A stretch of DNA of 64,000 nucleotides from Patiria pectinifera (GCA_029964075.1 CM057140.1:13100643-13164642), one strand, 5' to 3'; numbered from the stretch's first letter, positions 25,698-37,910 are shown. Notes: a model not told the origin generated them from the letters alone. Program-made: numbers and translations.

Positions 25698-28009
25698 TGA
25701 ATGGAATTGGAGCTTATAGTGCTTCGTAAAACCAATCCTTCTGCTTTGTAACTCAATGGAATTAGGCCCAACTTTTTGTGCACATTATTTTTGTAAACCG
25801 TACTGTCACAGTGTTCCATTTCATAACTTTGAGCCAAACCAGAAAATGATTTATAAAACAATAAATCTTTTAAAATCTAACAACATAAACGTCGTGGAAC
25901 CTGGTTCAACAATCGTGTTAGTACTCGGAAGGATAAGGGACTGAACAATATACATTTTGGAGATATAAAAAATGGCGTTACTAGGTAACAACATTGAACC
26001 TTTTTAACACAACGACATAAAAATATAAAGCCACATTTTGAGTTTGTTGTATTTAAGAAGAAAAAAAACATCTTTGGTGTAATTCACACTTTAAGACAGT
26101 ACTGGGGTCTGGAGGTATATGACGGCTTTAAAATTCAAGCCTAAAAAAAAACAAAGTACAATTTCCAACTCTGCAAAAAAATCTGTTGAAAAAGATATTA
26201 AAACCATGAACTTATTTTATTTTTCATGTTCACAGAAACAGGAAATCACATTTCCATTGTACACTGATGTTATGTTTGTATTTAAGCTTAATCAATCATT
26301 TTGTGAGAACTTTTGGCGCCAAATTTGCTGTCTTTCTTTGCTGTCTTTCTTTCTGCCATGATGGAACATGGACTTTTTTTAATCAATCATTATTGAGATC
26401 ATTCCAAAAATACTTGGTTTCTATTAATTCGTTCAAAGAAGTTTAGATTTGGTAAAACAGGACAGGCCCATAATGGCCTATTTTGGAATAATTCTCATTC
26501 GTGTAACATTGTTACAAATTAATGACAAGTGTTTTCTATCTCGAATGCTATTGAGTCACCACATTACACCACATTATATTGACACCTGTAGTTTTTCTTC
26601 TCCCAATACAGAACAGCCCGAGGACAGAACGCAATGTGTCACATTAAATCAAGTTCACACATCAATGTTACGAAGTTCAAAAGTTCAACACCATGTGTAA
26701 TTTGTGACGAAGGGCGTATGCAGGTTGAAAGATTCCGCTGTCAACGTACTGTCATGACTTTCTGACAGCAAAGTGTTTTTTTTTTCTTTTCATTTTGCCG
26801 AAATCCAAACGAAATGTTATGCACCCTGTAAGCGCCAGATACGTCAAACCAATTCATGACATTGATTTGAAACATGAGGTCAAGAACCTTTTTTTTGACA
26901 AAATAATATCTTACCCATTATCTTAAGCATGCGCAGGTGGAAGTGATCTCACTTCAAAAATGTGATCGTAACCCATGAACAAAAATAGAACATCTTTTAC
27001 AAGTATAATAGATAGGTGGCCCGAATTCAGTTCTAGATATACTGGATAATGTGCAACAACATTCGATAGTGGAATCTGCCATGTTTGGCACGCATAATTT
27101 GTCAGAAACCAAAAATTGTTAACTATTTTTTTAAATGTCAACCATTTCACATCTCTTCCAAATTTCTCGAACAAAACATTTCTCGTAAAAGTACATGTAC
27201 TCCATCCTGACCAATAACGCACTGGTGGATGCGCACAACGCACGTCACGGCGCATTAAACATTTTACCCGCTAATACCTTGTAAATTTACGGCTCTTCTG
27301 ATTTTAATGACCACAAAAAATCCCCAGCTCATTTGCCTGCCCCTGTTCCTGAACAGGCTTCTGTTTTGGTTCTTTTGGGACCAAAATATAAAAAGGAAAA
27401 GGGTTTGCTGCATTGCGTTTGATACAAATGGGCTGACGCCAAAAGAGCCCGTCGTCTGTGACTAACGCGAATCTACCTGATTTGAACAGACACCGAACTA
27501 CCCTACCGTGGCACGGTGGCAAAGGGGGATGATTCCCTCCATTGACCGTTGAGAGATTGACATTAATTTGTTCCGACTCGCTTCACTCCTTTTTGAAGGT
27601 CCTTCACAGCCAAAAAAAGGGGAGGGTAACAATACCGGTGCCGGGTCCGGGGAACACAATGCCCGGGCCGAGGCACATTTAACGGTATTTACTCCCGAGA
27701 CCACACCGCTCATTGTCCGCTCTCGCAAGAGAGAAGAGAGCTTAATACTTTTTCTTGGCTTAAGAGGGGAGGAGATGGAATCGATTGAAGCCACTGTGAA
27801 GTACCATCAAAGAGTCCTCAGCGAATGGCACCCCTTGGTCATCTTTAGAGCGATATAATTACCGACAAGCTTAGTAACAAGTTTTATAAATAACAATGTA
27901 CAAAGAAAGAACCAGACCTAGCCGTTGTTAAACCAAAGAGTTTTTACGGTCAAACAATACGTTTTCAGGCACAGGCATGGTTTACGGTTAGCATTGAGTT
28001 GGGTCTATA

Positions 28010-28036
28010 TTAATAATAATAATAATAATATATATA
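28010..28036. repeat. (TAA)n/(TA)n simple repeat in the fz4 3' flank
   Basis: A TAATAATAA... run passes into TATATATA about 95 bp past the stop codon, probably within the 3' UTR. I see no canonical AATAAA on the gene strand in the first few hundred bases after the stop, so the cleavage site is unassigned. Confidence 0.8.
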
Positions 28037-28128
28037 AAAACAGTCTATATTTATAATAACTTACAAAGTAGCAAATAAGGATTTGTTTGGTTTAAAGCTT
28101 TCTTTCTTTTCAAAAAAAATGAGAAATA

Positions 28129-29859
28129 TTACACGGCTGTTTCGTTCCCACCTGGTCCAACGTAGACGTTGCCTTCTTTGCCCCCGCAGATGGTGGGGAA
28201 TAAACTGTTCGTGAACCGTCTCCACGAGACCAAAGTCTTGGCCGACCAAATCCACATGCCGCTGGTGACCCCAACCACCAGGGACATGAAAATTTTCAGC
28301 ATGTAGACTTCCACGTTGGGGGTGAGTCCCGCGATCAGCCAGACCGTCCTGTGGGAGCGCTCGTAAAAGTGGCAGGCCACCACGATGGTGGCCGGCACGG
28401 TGTAGAGCACTGAAAACAGGCCGATTTTGACCATGAGCCGCTCCAGTTTGTCCGTTTTGGTCCCGTCGTTCTTCATGACCGAGCGAATCTTGAAGAGTGA
28501 GACGAACCCGGCCAGGAGGAATAAAGTCCCCAGGACCAGGTAGGTGAAGAGCGGGGCCAACACGAAGCCCGTCAGGGCGTCCAGGTTCTGGTTGCCCACG
28601 TAGCACATCCCCGTGAGCTCGTCCGCGTCTACAACCCTCATGATCAGCACGATGACAGTCTTGACGAAGGGGATGCCCCAGGCTGCTAAGTGGAAGTACG
28701 TACTGTGCATCTGGATGGCTTCGTGGCCCCACTTGAGTCCCGCTGCAAGGAACCAGGTAAAAGTGAGGAACACCCACCAGATGGAGCTTGCCATCCCGAA
28801 GAAGTAGAGGAGGAGGAATGTCACCGCGCATCCAGTGTTCTCAAGACCCTCGCTGATCAGGAAGCTCGTCTCACCGTCATCATCGCAAGCGATCTTGGAG
28901 TAGCCTGCCACCAGCCGTACGACGTAGGCGATGCTGTAGACGCTATAGCAGATCGCCAGGAAGATGATGGGTCGCTCCGGGTAGCGGAACCTGGAAGGGT
29001 CGATGGCGAAGGTCAGCACGGTCAGGGTTGTGGACAGGAAACACACACTGGCCCAGATGGCCATCCAGATCTGAGCAAAGTGCTTCTCGTTGGAGTTGAA
29101 GAGCAGGTTCTGGTTGCATCGCAGGGCGCACTGCTCGTACCGCTTGACGTAGTGCCACTTGTACGGGTGGCGCTTGTGTTGGCAGTCCCTATCGCTGGGA
29201 CCACCCGGGGATGGGATGGTCGGAATCGGGCGCATCCCGCCCCCTCCGGGACCCCCGTCCGGGTTTGTAGAATCCGGATCTGGATCCGGCGCCTCCATGC
29301 ACATAGTCCGGGCGTCGTTCTGCGGCGGGAACTTGGAGCAGTTGAGAGTAGCCGGCCAATTGAAACCGAACTCCTTCAGAACCGGCTCGCACTTGTTCTT
29401 GACCCGTTCGCACATGGGCCGACAGGCCCCGATCGGGATGTCCACTTTCTCGGTGCAGAGGGGCACATACACGGAGCACAGGAAGAAACGGAGGTTGGAG
29501 GAGCAGCCGTACTGGATGAGAGGAGTGAAGGTTTGGAGTTGGAGCTCAGCGTCTTGCTGGAGCTCGTGCCCAACTAAGTTGGGCATCCGAGTCACGTTGT
29601 ATCCAACATCCTGGCAAAGTTTGATGGTGATGGGCATGCACTGCTGCGGCTTGGGGTTAAACTCGTCAAAGTGATCCTGCCCCCGGGCACAGGGCGGGCA
29701 CGCCAACAGCACCATCACCAGCAGCGTAAACACCGTCCACGGTGACGGGAGTCTCACGGGGATCACCCCGCTGCGGTCACCGGTGGCTCGGCCGGCAACA
29801 CTGGGGCCACCACGGTGCAAATCCACCGGATGAAATCCCTCCTCGCACGAACAGGCCAT
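28129..29859 (-). CDS. fz4: Frizzled-4-like Wnt receptor, intronless, complete
   Basis: Seven-pass plasma-membrane receptor of the Frizzled class (class F GPCR), which binds Wnt ligands and signals through Dishevelled. The frame is open for 576 codons with a stop. The start ATG has A at -3 and G at +4, and the next Met (residue 49) lies inside the signal hydrophobic stretch, so the first ATG is preferred although it gives a long 40-residue n-region. Visible parts: signal anchor about 41-60; cysteine-rich domain about 74-187 with ten cysteines (74, 82, 119, 128, 135, 146, 150, 157, 174, 187); N-glycosylation sites NVT (88) and NCS (173); an Asp/Pro/Gly-rich linker 188-225; membrane segments near 264-288, 297-317, 342-370, 385-408, 430-455, 475-497 and 516-538; Dishevelled motif KTLVSW at 541-546; and C-terminal PDZ ligand ETAV. 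Segments such as [10 protein letters not shown] and [18 protein letters not shown], together with the tail form, resemble vertebrate FZD4 more than FZD5/8 or FZD1/2/7; FZD9/10 is the next nearest. A full-length uninterrupted frame with all key residues argues against a retropseudogene. Confidence 0.97.
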   Translation of the reverse strand: MACSCEEGFHPVDLHRGGPSVAGRATGDRSGVIPVRLPSPWTVFTLLVMVLLACPPCARGQDHFDEFNPKPQQCMPITIKLCQDVGYNVTRMPNLVGHELQQDAELQLQTFTPLIQYGCSSNLRFFLCSVYVPLCTEKVDIPIGACRPMCERVKNKCEPVLKEFGFNWPATLNCSKFPPQNDARTMCMEAPDPDPDSTNPDGGPGGGGMRPIPTIPSPGGPSDRDCQHKRHPYKWHYVKRYEQCALRCNQNLLFNSNEKHFAQIWMAIWASVCFLSTTLTVLTFAIDPSRFRYPERPIIFLAICYSVYSIAYVVRLVAGYSKIACDDDGETSFLISEGLENTGCAVTFLLLYFFGMASSIWWVFLTFTWFLAAGLKWGHEAIQMHSTYFHLAAWGIPFVKTVIVLIMRVVDADELTGMCYVGNQNLDALTGFVLAPLFTYLVLGTLFLLAGFVSLFKIRSVMKNDGTKTDKLERLMVKIGLFSVLYTVPATIVVACHFYERSHRTVWLIAGLTPNVEVYMLKIFMSLVVGVTSGMWIWSAKTLVSWRRFTNSLFPTICGGKEGNVYVGPGGNETAV

Positions 29860-30265
29860 GGTCTCACACTATGACACTGTAACAAATCCAAGACACGCCG
29901 GCTAAACACACACAGCGAAAAACAACTCCAGTGGGTAAAAGCTCCGCTATGTGGTGGGTAGAATGAGTCGAATTGTCCCGTTCCCTGGAGGCCCTCCCGT
30001 TGTCATCGGCTCAATGTTTTCACGTAGTAATGTTCCACCTCGCTCTACATTTTTCCCCTCTGCTGTGTATAGAAAAACAGAGTCGGGAGAGCTTATCGGT
30101 GTCGACCTTCGTTCTTGCTTACACTAACACAGAGAGCTCCCCACAGTATCACAGTATGTACACGTGTGTATAATGTATGGTCCTTCAGCCAACCTGCATG
30201 TGCAGAAGGGAAAAGAAAACGGCAACAGTCTACAGATCAATACAGCAAATAGCTCACCACACGGC

Positions 30266-30273
30266 GATCAAAG
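30266..30273 (-). promoter_or_regulatory. TCF/LEF-like site upstream of the Frizzled gene
   Basis: Read on the gene's strand this is CTTTGATC, the core consensus for TCF/LEF, about 410 bp upstream of the fz4 ATG. TCF/LEF is the nuclear effector of canonical Wnt signalling, so feedback control of the receptor gene is possible. One 8-mer can occur by chance, and the transcription start is unknown. Confidence 0.3.
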
Positions 30274-30859
30274 AGTCTCTTTTTGACACGCGCGAAAACT
30301 CAGCAGTCAAAACTGGTGTGAAACGCTTGCATTCACGGTGTTGAAAAACATCACTGTGTAGGCTGTACGTCTACCGGCCACTACCCTTTAGCTGAGAAAG
30401 CTTCGGGCTAAAATCCTCCAGAGAAAAGAGAGAAAAAAAATGTTGAAGTCCCCACGATGAGTGATTTACAAGTTCACGTGTGAGAGCGCAATGCAGACTC
30501 TGATCTCTCTCATGCAGCGAACGGTTCACACAACACACATTGATCACAAATCTCTGGACCAACTGACTGCTGCGCTAACCGGTGGCGTATTGGTAAACTG
30601 AATGTAGGCACTAGCCAGCGATTGTAGACGGGATAGTGCTAGCGCTGCAAGCTCGGAGTGCACTGTTAGCGAGCCGATCGCGGGTAGACCTCAACTGTAC
30701 CCAATCTCAAAAAAGCACCACTGATTAAACATACTCCCGTCGCCTTGTCGATAACAACCCGTCAATCAAAAGCTTTTGTGCCAAGCCAGCGCCAACAACA
30801 TACACACACACAAAAAAACCTCCACTGCAGTTCTCAGCATTAGTACACCGTATGCGTAC

Positions 30860-31040
30860 ATGTACTATCGCACACGCGGCCCACGACCCGCTATGTTATC
30901 GCAGGCAGCCCGCTGCCCCAATCGCGGGCTTTGTTTTTCCACGGGAGCTCCGCCCCCTCATCGATAATCCGCCGCGCCGAGTGACGGGGGAAGGTGACCC
31001 GTAAGCCACGGGGCCGAGTTGGCTGTGTGACAGAGGCAGG
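30860..31040. promoter_or_regulatory. CpG-rich block about 1 kb upstream of fz4, candidate promoter
   Basis: CpG-dense sequence containing a CTCCGCCCCC box (SP1-like) and several GC-rich inverted words (AGCCCG/CGGGCT). It stands out from the AT-richer sequence on both sides. Its position 1.0-1.2 kb beyond the start codon suggests a promoter or 5' leader for the Frizzled gene. No TATA box or start site can be assigned from the sequence. Confidence 0.35.
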
Positions 31041-32243
31041 CAGGACAGAACCGCACACCATTGGCCCGCCGCACTCAGGTCATGAATAATAACGACAACC
31101 CGTCAAAAGTGCACTCTCCGATCGCTTATAATCCACTTTTCAGTCCACATTTTCCCCCTCTTGTCCTGAACAAACGTGTGATTATTTGCCCCGTCGACTA
31201 TTAACGACTGTCGAGTTTTAGGGGGTCAAGAAGCCCAAGTTAACGGCAGGGATAACTGCTCCAATTCGCTGATATATCACTTGAATTTCTACTTCACCAA
31301 CAACGGTATAAAGTGCCAACGTGGTAGTTTTTCTCCATCAACCCAAATTTACAGCACATCTGCGTGCTGTGACAAACTCAGAAATGCCCCGGGCGAAATG
31401 AAATCTAAGGTTTCTTCCCCAACTCTTTTGAAATCACAAACACCCCTTTACTGTTGGGTCATGTTTATACCTCACTTGAACACAACACAAATGGTAGTGA
31501 TAAGAACCATAAAAGAAATAAGCCAGTTTTTTTGACATTTGACGAGCTTGCGACAATGACACGAATCGAAAATGACAGCCTGGTATGTGACCGCGCTCAA
31601 ATCAAAACACCATATATCTTTTATCACTCCCCGCAAAGCCATTATACCCGAATAAAATATCACAAAACACCAATAGCGCTCCACTGAATAAATCATGCAG
31701 AAATGTCATAAAAAAATGAGACGCCCTAATGGTATTCCTGAAAAGCCTATTCATAATATCATTCCCTTTTTTCGCACCATGCACTTTTTTTTGATATCCA
31801 AGGTACGATGAATTGGAAAGCACCCATCAATTTTCTGGCTCTCAAGTGCAAAAATGATTCCTGGACACTTTGCAATCACCATAAAGTACTGTACTACCAA
31901 TTGCCCAGTTTTTTTTTCTCCCCCAATGGTTGTTGGTGTACAATATTTACATGACGTTCATGCTAGCGGGGGCCCGTACACACATTATGCAGTTAGCGAG
32001 CAATTACGCTTATCAGCGGCGGGGCCATAACTCGTTCCTCGATGAATGCCGGCGCGAAAGATTTATGGCCGTAAATGTGTCGCTGCCGTAAGTGGCCAGC
32101 GCTCCTTATCACATATTGGGCTGGGAAAATAGTCTGGTTTCTGTTTCTTGGCAGTGCTGTTATAGGGGTGACTTTCGAGTGAATTTGTAAAGAGGAGTGC
32201 AGTTGTGCGCTGAAAAAAGTAATACAATTTATTTGATGCAATG

Positions 32244-32253
32244 GTGAAGCTAA
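32244..32253 (+). repeat. Target-site duplication, left copy (SINE at 32.25 kb)
   Basis: GTGAAGCTAA, identical to 32551-32560; the two copies exactly bracket the SINE. Confidence 0.88.
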
Positions 32254-32550
32254 TAAGAGGAGTATGGCCCAGTTGTTAGGGCTAATGTCTTATGTTCGGA
32301 GGGTTAGGGGTTCGAATCCAGCTGATGGTCGTACGTTGTGTCCTTGGGCAATCCACTTCATGCCTACTTGCCTCTCTCCACCCAGGAGTATAAATGGGTA
32401 CCGGCACTAGCTGGGAAGTAACCTGCGATGGACTAGCATCCCATCCAGGGGGAGTAGAAATATTCTCAGTCGTTTCATGCTACTGAAACCGGAGATAAAC
32501 GCCGGCCTGATTGGCCACATTGGCTCGTGACAGACTTTACTTACTTAGTA
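32254..32550 (+). mobile_element. tRNA-derived SINE, complete copy with target-site duplication
   Basis: A 297-bp element. The 5' head carries a Pol III box A (32265-32280, TGGCCCAGTTGTTAGG) and a box B (32309-32319, GGTTCGAATCC). A body shared with two other copies in the window follows (about 15.5 and 36.8 kb), including CTCCACCCAGGAGTATAAAT and GCGATGGACTAGCATCCC. The last word resembles the L2/CR1-type 3' tails used by many SINEs. The copy ends in a TTAC-like tail. It is flanked by the perfect 10-bp direct repeat GTGAAGCTAA (32244-32253 and 32551-32560), the expected mark of LINE-mediated insertion. Family name unknown. Confidence 0.9.
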
Positions 32551-32560
32551 GTGAAGCTAA
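32551..32560 (+). repeat. Target-site duplication, right copy (SINE at 32.25 kb)
   Basis: GTGAAGCTAA directly after the TTACTTAGTA tail, matching the left copy at 32244-32253. Confidence 0.88.
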
Positions 32561-35311
32561 GGTTTGTGGGCAACAACGTCTTCTTGTGAATTGTTGAAGG
32601 TGGTTGTGTAAGAACATGCGGACTTGTGGTGAGAAAACAAACTCTCGACATATCGGACAGTGTGTCATATCCTTCCTCGAGAGAATTGTTAGATTTTGCT
32701 GGATGTCTTCATTTTGTTGAACAAAACGTCAACTAAATTCACCATGCTTTTGTGTATACAGTTTCTGTTGAGTAATGACACACAATTACGCAATAAGCGA
32801 ACGAGTAGTGCATAATTTCAGCCAGTGACGTGCTCCACATCAAGGACGAATAAATTAACACCAATTAACAAGGTGCTGTTAAATTTACATCGTGTCAAAG
32901 ATACACAAGCGGTGTCAAATCCACAGCACTTAAATTATGCTTGTGCATGTGTTAATCAACAACACCACAGCGGTGTATATATTTTTTACACCCTGGTTTT
33001 CCAGGGAATAACATTTATTAGTAGACCATATGGACAAGAGTTATGACGTCATATGGTATATAGTCAGTTGCATTTACTTCCGCCGTGCATCGGAACCGAG
33101 TACCCGAGTACCCGACCGCTGATGTCAGGAACAGGTTCCAGATTATGGCATCGGGTACCCGTAACCAACTTTACAAATTACTTACTAATTGTTCAGACAA
33201 TGGAAAAGAAAGGTTTTGAATGCCATTTGTGGTAATTTTCAAAATGAAAACCTGGCTACATGAAAAACCAAAACAGCTTTCACGTAAATTTGTATTTTTA
33301 ACGCGCGACAGATGACGCTCGCAAAAGTTGCAGTTTACCACGTAAAAGCTATAAAGCCCTTCAGACAACTTCTGGGCATTTGAATTGTGGGGTTGGGTTT
33401 CTTTTATGGGTACCTGGATGCCTGTGTTTTACCTTGTTCCTTGCTCTATGGTTGTACCATGTACATGTATACCAAAGGGCATAATTAAGGAAGCAGTACG
33501 TATACTTCTTTGTTTCTACGCATAAACAAACCTGCGCAGGCACCGCACAATTCGCAGGCTCGCGCAGGTTGTAAACCTGTCGCCGCTATTAAGAGAACAT
33601 CCCTAAACGTCCCAAAGCCGTGGGACGTCGCGCCGTATAATGAAGGCATCTGTCAACTGCCTGCCTGACAGCTTGGCTCCAAGCTCCGCAGCGCGCGGCG
33701 GGAACCAGACCCTATGTACCAGCCATTGCAGACACGGCTTGCCCAGTGGCTGAAACTGAAAGAGATAGCGGACAGCAATAAAAGGCTTCCTAACGGAAAT
33801 TGCCTTCGACTCCCAACAGTCGTAAATCATATCGCGCGCAATAATTGTGTCACCGGGCTTGAGAGCTCTGAATTTATGCATATTGTCTGATCGTGTCTTT
33901 TAAACGCCCTCTGCCGGGCATGGGACGCCAGCTGCAGGCAGGAAATCGTATGCCGTTTTTTTGGCAGAGAAAAGTGACATTAATTTGATTTACAGATCAG
34001 TACAGAAATCGATCTAATATCCTTATTATGCTAGAAACAATGTCAGTGAATCTGTTTCTAAATGCACCAAACTGCCAAGATATTTAAGAAATATGGATTT
34101 TGCCCCCCCCCCCCAAAAAAAGAAAGAATTGAACTGTTTACTGATGACAGAGGGCGCTTCTAATGTTCAAACTTGCTCATTAATTTTGCCGTCGCTAATG
34201 TCAACACTTGATCATTATTCAAAATTCTGTTTCATGAATTCTGTTTCATGTGGGTGGCCACCTGAAGTTGAAGTCACTATAAATATTATTGTGTTCGGGT
34301 ATCCGCCGCACGTGTATCCACTTTTCGCAAGTAAACATGAACGTATACACATTGCGAAACCCGGGTCTGCACTTTATCAGATTATTGGCAAAAACACTCG
34401 ACGATTGTTATGGAAAAGCAAGCCATTTTCAGTTTGGTGTTGACCATAAACATGGCATTGTTGAGTTCGTGAATAAAGACCGGGAGAGGTGATGCCAAAG
34501 TCAACATATTTAGTTTTCAGGGCCTTCAGTCTTGGCAATTTTGATCGAGAATATTAACCTTTAATGCAGTGCGGGTATGAAGAATGTAATATTGTCGATG
34601 TTGAGTGCCTCGGTTTCGATTCAAGATGGCTGACTCCCCAAAAAGGGCAAATGGACTGCGCACTGCTGCTGGCTTTCGAGTCGAGTTTGTTGGTTTTGTC
34701 AGCATCATGTTCGCTGAAAAGCCAAAAACACATTCCAAAATGACCTGGAAAAGTTGCCACTTTTCCCCGAGGGTTTTTCTATCCTCCCCCACACGGTATA
34801 ATGAAGACAAATGATCGGCTTCCGACGACCACCATCTATCAAGGGGGGATCGGTGACATTTTTCGGCAGGGTTAAACCCCAAAAACTCGGTCCAGCAACA
34901 TCAATACAAACCCAAGTTCGGGCCGGAATAACCTCAGTTGATAAACACGTATACACCGACCTGAGGAGGGAAACAAATATGTAAGAATGATCAATTTGTC
35001 TTGTGATAAACGATGGAATTTCGCGGATTTTCTTTGTATTTTTATAAGCTGGCTTATCAGTCATGAGGACCGGCCAGCCGGGCCTGGTCGACCCGCGATG
35101 CCCTAGCCGGCCCCCGCTTGATTGACAGTCTGTTTGGTTTGACGGCATGCCGCAAAACTTTGATGAAAGATAAACCCTGCCGGGGATAATACGAAAACAA
35201 TTTCTGAGGGGATTGTTGCTTTCCCATGAAACCTTATATGTTGATGATAAGGCGCGACGGTATTTGACTAGTCTTGGTTCGAGACAGGACTAGGAATATT
35301 TATTCCCTTTA

Positions 35312-35438
35312 CCGGGGCGGATCCAGATTTTGATCAGGGGGGATTGAAGCTGCCGGGGGGGGGGGAGGGGGGGAAGCAGGCCGTTGCTGTGCTTTCCTGC
35401 GTAGACTCCCCCCCCCCCCCGGTATAGATCCGCCACTG
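35312..35438. mobile_element. Short ITR element of the GGGGCGGATCC family
   Basis: Left end CCGGGGCGGATCCAGA and right end TAGATCCGCCACTG are inverted. The interior is almost entirely G-run and C-run sequence (GGGGGG... then CCCCCC...), so the element is itself a fold-back. No clean target-site duplication. Confidence 0.65.
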
Positions 35439-36830
35439 CTTACCTGAAACGCATCCCGCTGAATCAGACGGAATATATCTCAAATTCCAGCTGGAGCCGA
35501 GACTAGTATTTGCCCGGCCGTATATAAGATGGCGGATGGATGGGATCTTCGTGAGCAACCTTTGGACCCTGAAATATTGCTAAATAATGTAAACACGATC
35601 GCAGTGGGGCATAATATAAGGTTTTTGCCTAGCTGTGTGTGCTTGACAGTGTTCAAAATTCTAATGATAATTCACCCTTGTCAAATCTGTTCCAAAATTA
35701 TGGCTATTATGCTATTGTAATTTCGATACGTAAAGAGATATTGCTTTGTCGTTGTCTGGATAAGTTTCTCCTGAATTGGAGCAGCTACGGGCGCCCATAG
35801 GCGCCATTACAGATTTGCCAAACAGCATTGCATTCCCGAGATAAGCCTCGTGTCAAGTGGTGATTTCCCTCTTGATGTAGTTTAGATTTTCTTTTTTTGA
35901 AAGTCGTCAACATGTCACAAGGCCACGGCTATCACTAAATCGGAGATTGCGCTGTCTCGATATCTGAATTGATAGGACATTTCACTTTCGGGGTAACTGC
36001 ACTGATGTCCTGCAACACTAGGCCCCTAAGCCAAAGAAATGTCAGTGCCGTGTATTACGTTTCGAGTCAGGTCTCAACTTGTGAATTGCGAGTTCTTTTG
36101 TCGAAGAAAGTAGAACAAAATAGAAAAAAACTAGGGTCAGCGGTAAATAGAAAATGTACGTGTATCAGCACAAAGTGTATGAATTACTTGAAATACCTCG
36201 CGAATCTGTTAAAGTTTACATTTGTTTCTTTCACATTTCGTGATTGGATAGACGTTTAAAAATGGCGACCTCTATATAACACTTTTCATTAAAGCAACCA
36301 ATAGTCACTGGTACTTCCTTGGGGCGATGGTTACCCAGGACTTTGAATTCTGTATTAAAGTACAAGAGGTCACAGTGCTTTCCAACATGGCTTTTTTGGT
36401 GCACGAACTTCGAAATGTTCAAAGTTTATGGTCCGAAATTTCATAAATAGACAATTTTCAGACTGGAATGTACACCAGTCACGTGGCTAGATACGGTCCC
36501 GCCGGTTGTCGGGGCAACCAATCGACCATGACCTCATTAATTGGTCGTAAAATGGCGCCCTGCCCCCGCCGCAGGGCTCTTCAAATCGCTGTGATTGCGA
36601 CTTAAGCGGCCCGCCGCGGCGCGGGCAATCAACCCTAATAGCCGGGCCCAGCGAGAGGTCTGGCGGGCCCAGGCACGCGAGACGGCTAAAAGTCAGTACC
36701 GGTAGTAGGCCTACCCACGATCACGACCGGGGAAAATTTGGAAAGCCAACGGCGCGGCTGGGGTCGGGCAAGTTGGGGTCGCGGTGGAAGAAAGAACAAC
36801 CAATAGCCATAGAGCAATAGTAATCGTAAA

Positions 36831-37135
36831 GTAAAAGTATAAGTAAAATCACTCATGAGCCAAATGGCCCATCAGGCCGGCGTTTATCTCCGATTCCTTT
36901 GGCATGAAACGACTGAGAATATTTCTATTCCCCCTTGGATGGGATGCTAGTCCAACGCAGGTTACTCCCCAGCTAATGCCGGTACCCATTTGTACTCCTG
37001 GGTGGAGAGAGGCAAGTGGGGGTGAAGTGGCTTGTCCGAGGACACAACATATAGCTATAGCAGCTGGATTTGAACCCCTGACCGGTCATCATGAGTCACG
37101 AACCCTAACCACCACGCCACACAACCCACTATTAC
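36831..37135 (-). mobile_element. tRNA-derived SINE, same family, minus orientation
   Basis: Third copy, with GGATTTGAACCCC at the box B position and the same CTCCTGGGTGGAGAGAGGCA body. It is bracketed by an imperfect 9-bp direct repeat, AATCGTAAA (36822-36830) and AACCGTAAA (37136-37144). The 5' third is more diverged than in the 15.5-kb copy. Confidence 0.83.
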
Positions 37136-37237
37136 AACCGTAAAACGGAGTAAAGACACACTAAGCCTCATATTTCGATTGAAAACTCTCGAGTTTGGAT
37201 CATTAGATCGACGTGAACACTGTTGGCCATACATCGA

Positions 37238-37265
37238 TCTCGATACCTACAATCAGGTATCGAGA
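37238..37265. repeat. Perfect 11-bp hairpin TCTCGATACCT
   Basis: TCTCGATACCT (37238-37248), loop ACAATC, exact complement 37255-37265. The word GGTATCGAGACAG at its right edge recurs at about 58608. Confidence 0.7.
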
Positions 37266-37893
37266 CAGCTGGTATCGATAAGTTGCAAACGTAAGAAAAT
37301 GCCCTGTGGTCCAAGTTATATCGCAGCTAACGTTTTCCAAAGTTTCTCCTTTACCAAATATATGCTTATTCAAGTTTGGCAACACAAGCTTAACAATAGT
37401 GTGAAATGTCAATTTAATTTGTATTAGTAGTACGAATACCGATTCTGCAATACATCCGATTGTGATCGTTTTTCTTGCATTTCTAAGTAAGCCCCAAATG
37501 TGACCTCAAAAGATAATTACTCGTCGATTATTCCTATTCGTTCGGGACGATGTATGCAGGCAGGCATACCCAGCTAGCAGATGAAGACATAATACAGGGA
37601 AACACACGACCAAAAAATGATGGATGGGTGGCGTTAGCGCTCCGGTAATTAATTTTCTCCACGAGGAGGAAACGCATTCCTGTCGAGTCTAGCACCACGG
37701 CGCTGCCAGCCAGGCGAGCTCGGGGCCCCAGCGTCGCCCCGTTCAAATTTGCGCTCCGCAAGTCCCGCTAATAAATTTCGTTAACAATTAACATCGCGGG
37801 CAATCAGACACTTTACCCGTCTCTTTATATTCCAAACAGCAGATGTAAACATTATTATACATCTTGGTAGTAACACAGGTGGAGGCTGTTGAT

Positions 37894-37910
37894 GGGGGGG
37901 GGGGGGGGGG
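37894..37910 (+). repeat. G17 homopolymer
   Basis: Uninterrupted run of 17 G. On the minus strand it is followed by CATC. Confidence 0.95.

Larger units (their letters stand above)
14698..28128. other. Gene-free interval downstream of fz4
   Basis: No exon of another gene is recognisable. The interval contains the listed SINEs, the tandem duplication at 21.9 kb and the E2F pair. It also carries many C-run/A-run junctions between 21.3 and 23.3 kb. A palindromic RFX-like word, GTTACTAGGTAAC, lies at 25977-25989. Between about 24.3 and 25.5 kb I see only AT-rich sequence with homopolymers. Confidence 0.6.
29860..32243. other. Upstream flank of fz4, non-coding
   Basis: Contains the TCF/LEF-like word and the CpG-rich block described above. 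A block at 31975-32110 mixes TAAT- and TTTATGGCC-type homeodomain words with CpG-rich sequence. No ORF of interest and no second gene start visible. Confidence 0.55.

Noticed and set aside
25977..25989. GTTACTAGGTAAC as an RFX X-box promoter
   Set aside because: It fits the RFX pattern, but a single palindromic word with no gene nearby is not enough to call a site.
28061..28831. 256-codon minus-strand frame overlapping the 3' half of fz4
   Set aside because: It is out of frame with the conserved receptor frame and has the Arg/Gly/His-rich look of a frame-shifted shadow.
28690..29577. 295-codon open frame on the plus strand
   Set aside because: It lies antisense to the Frizzled coding sequence. 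Its Val/Gly/Arg-rich composition is the usual shadow of a GC-rich gene and no domain is visible.
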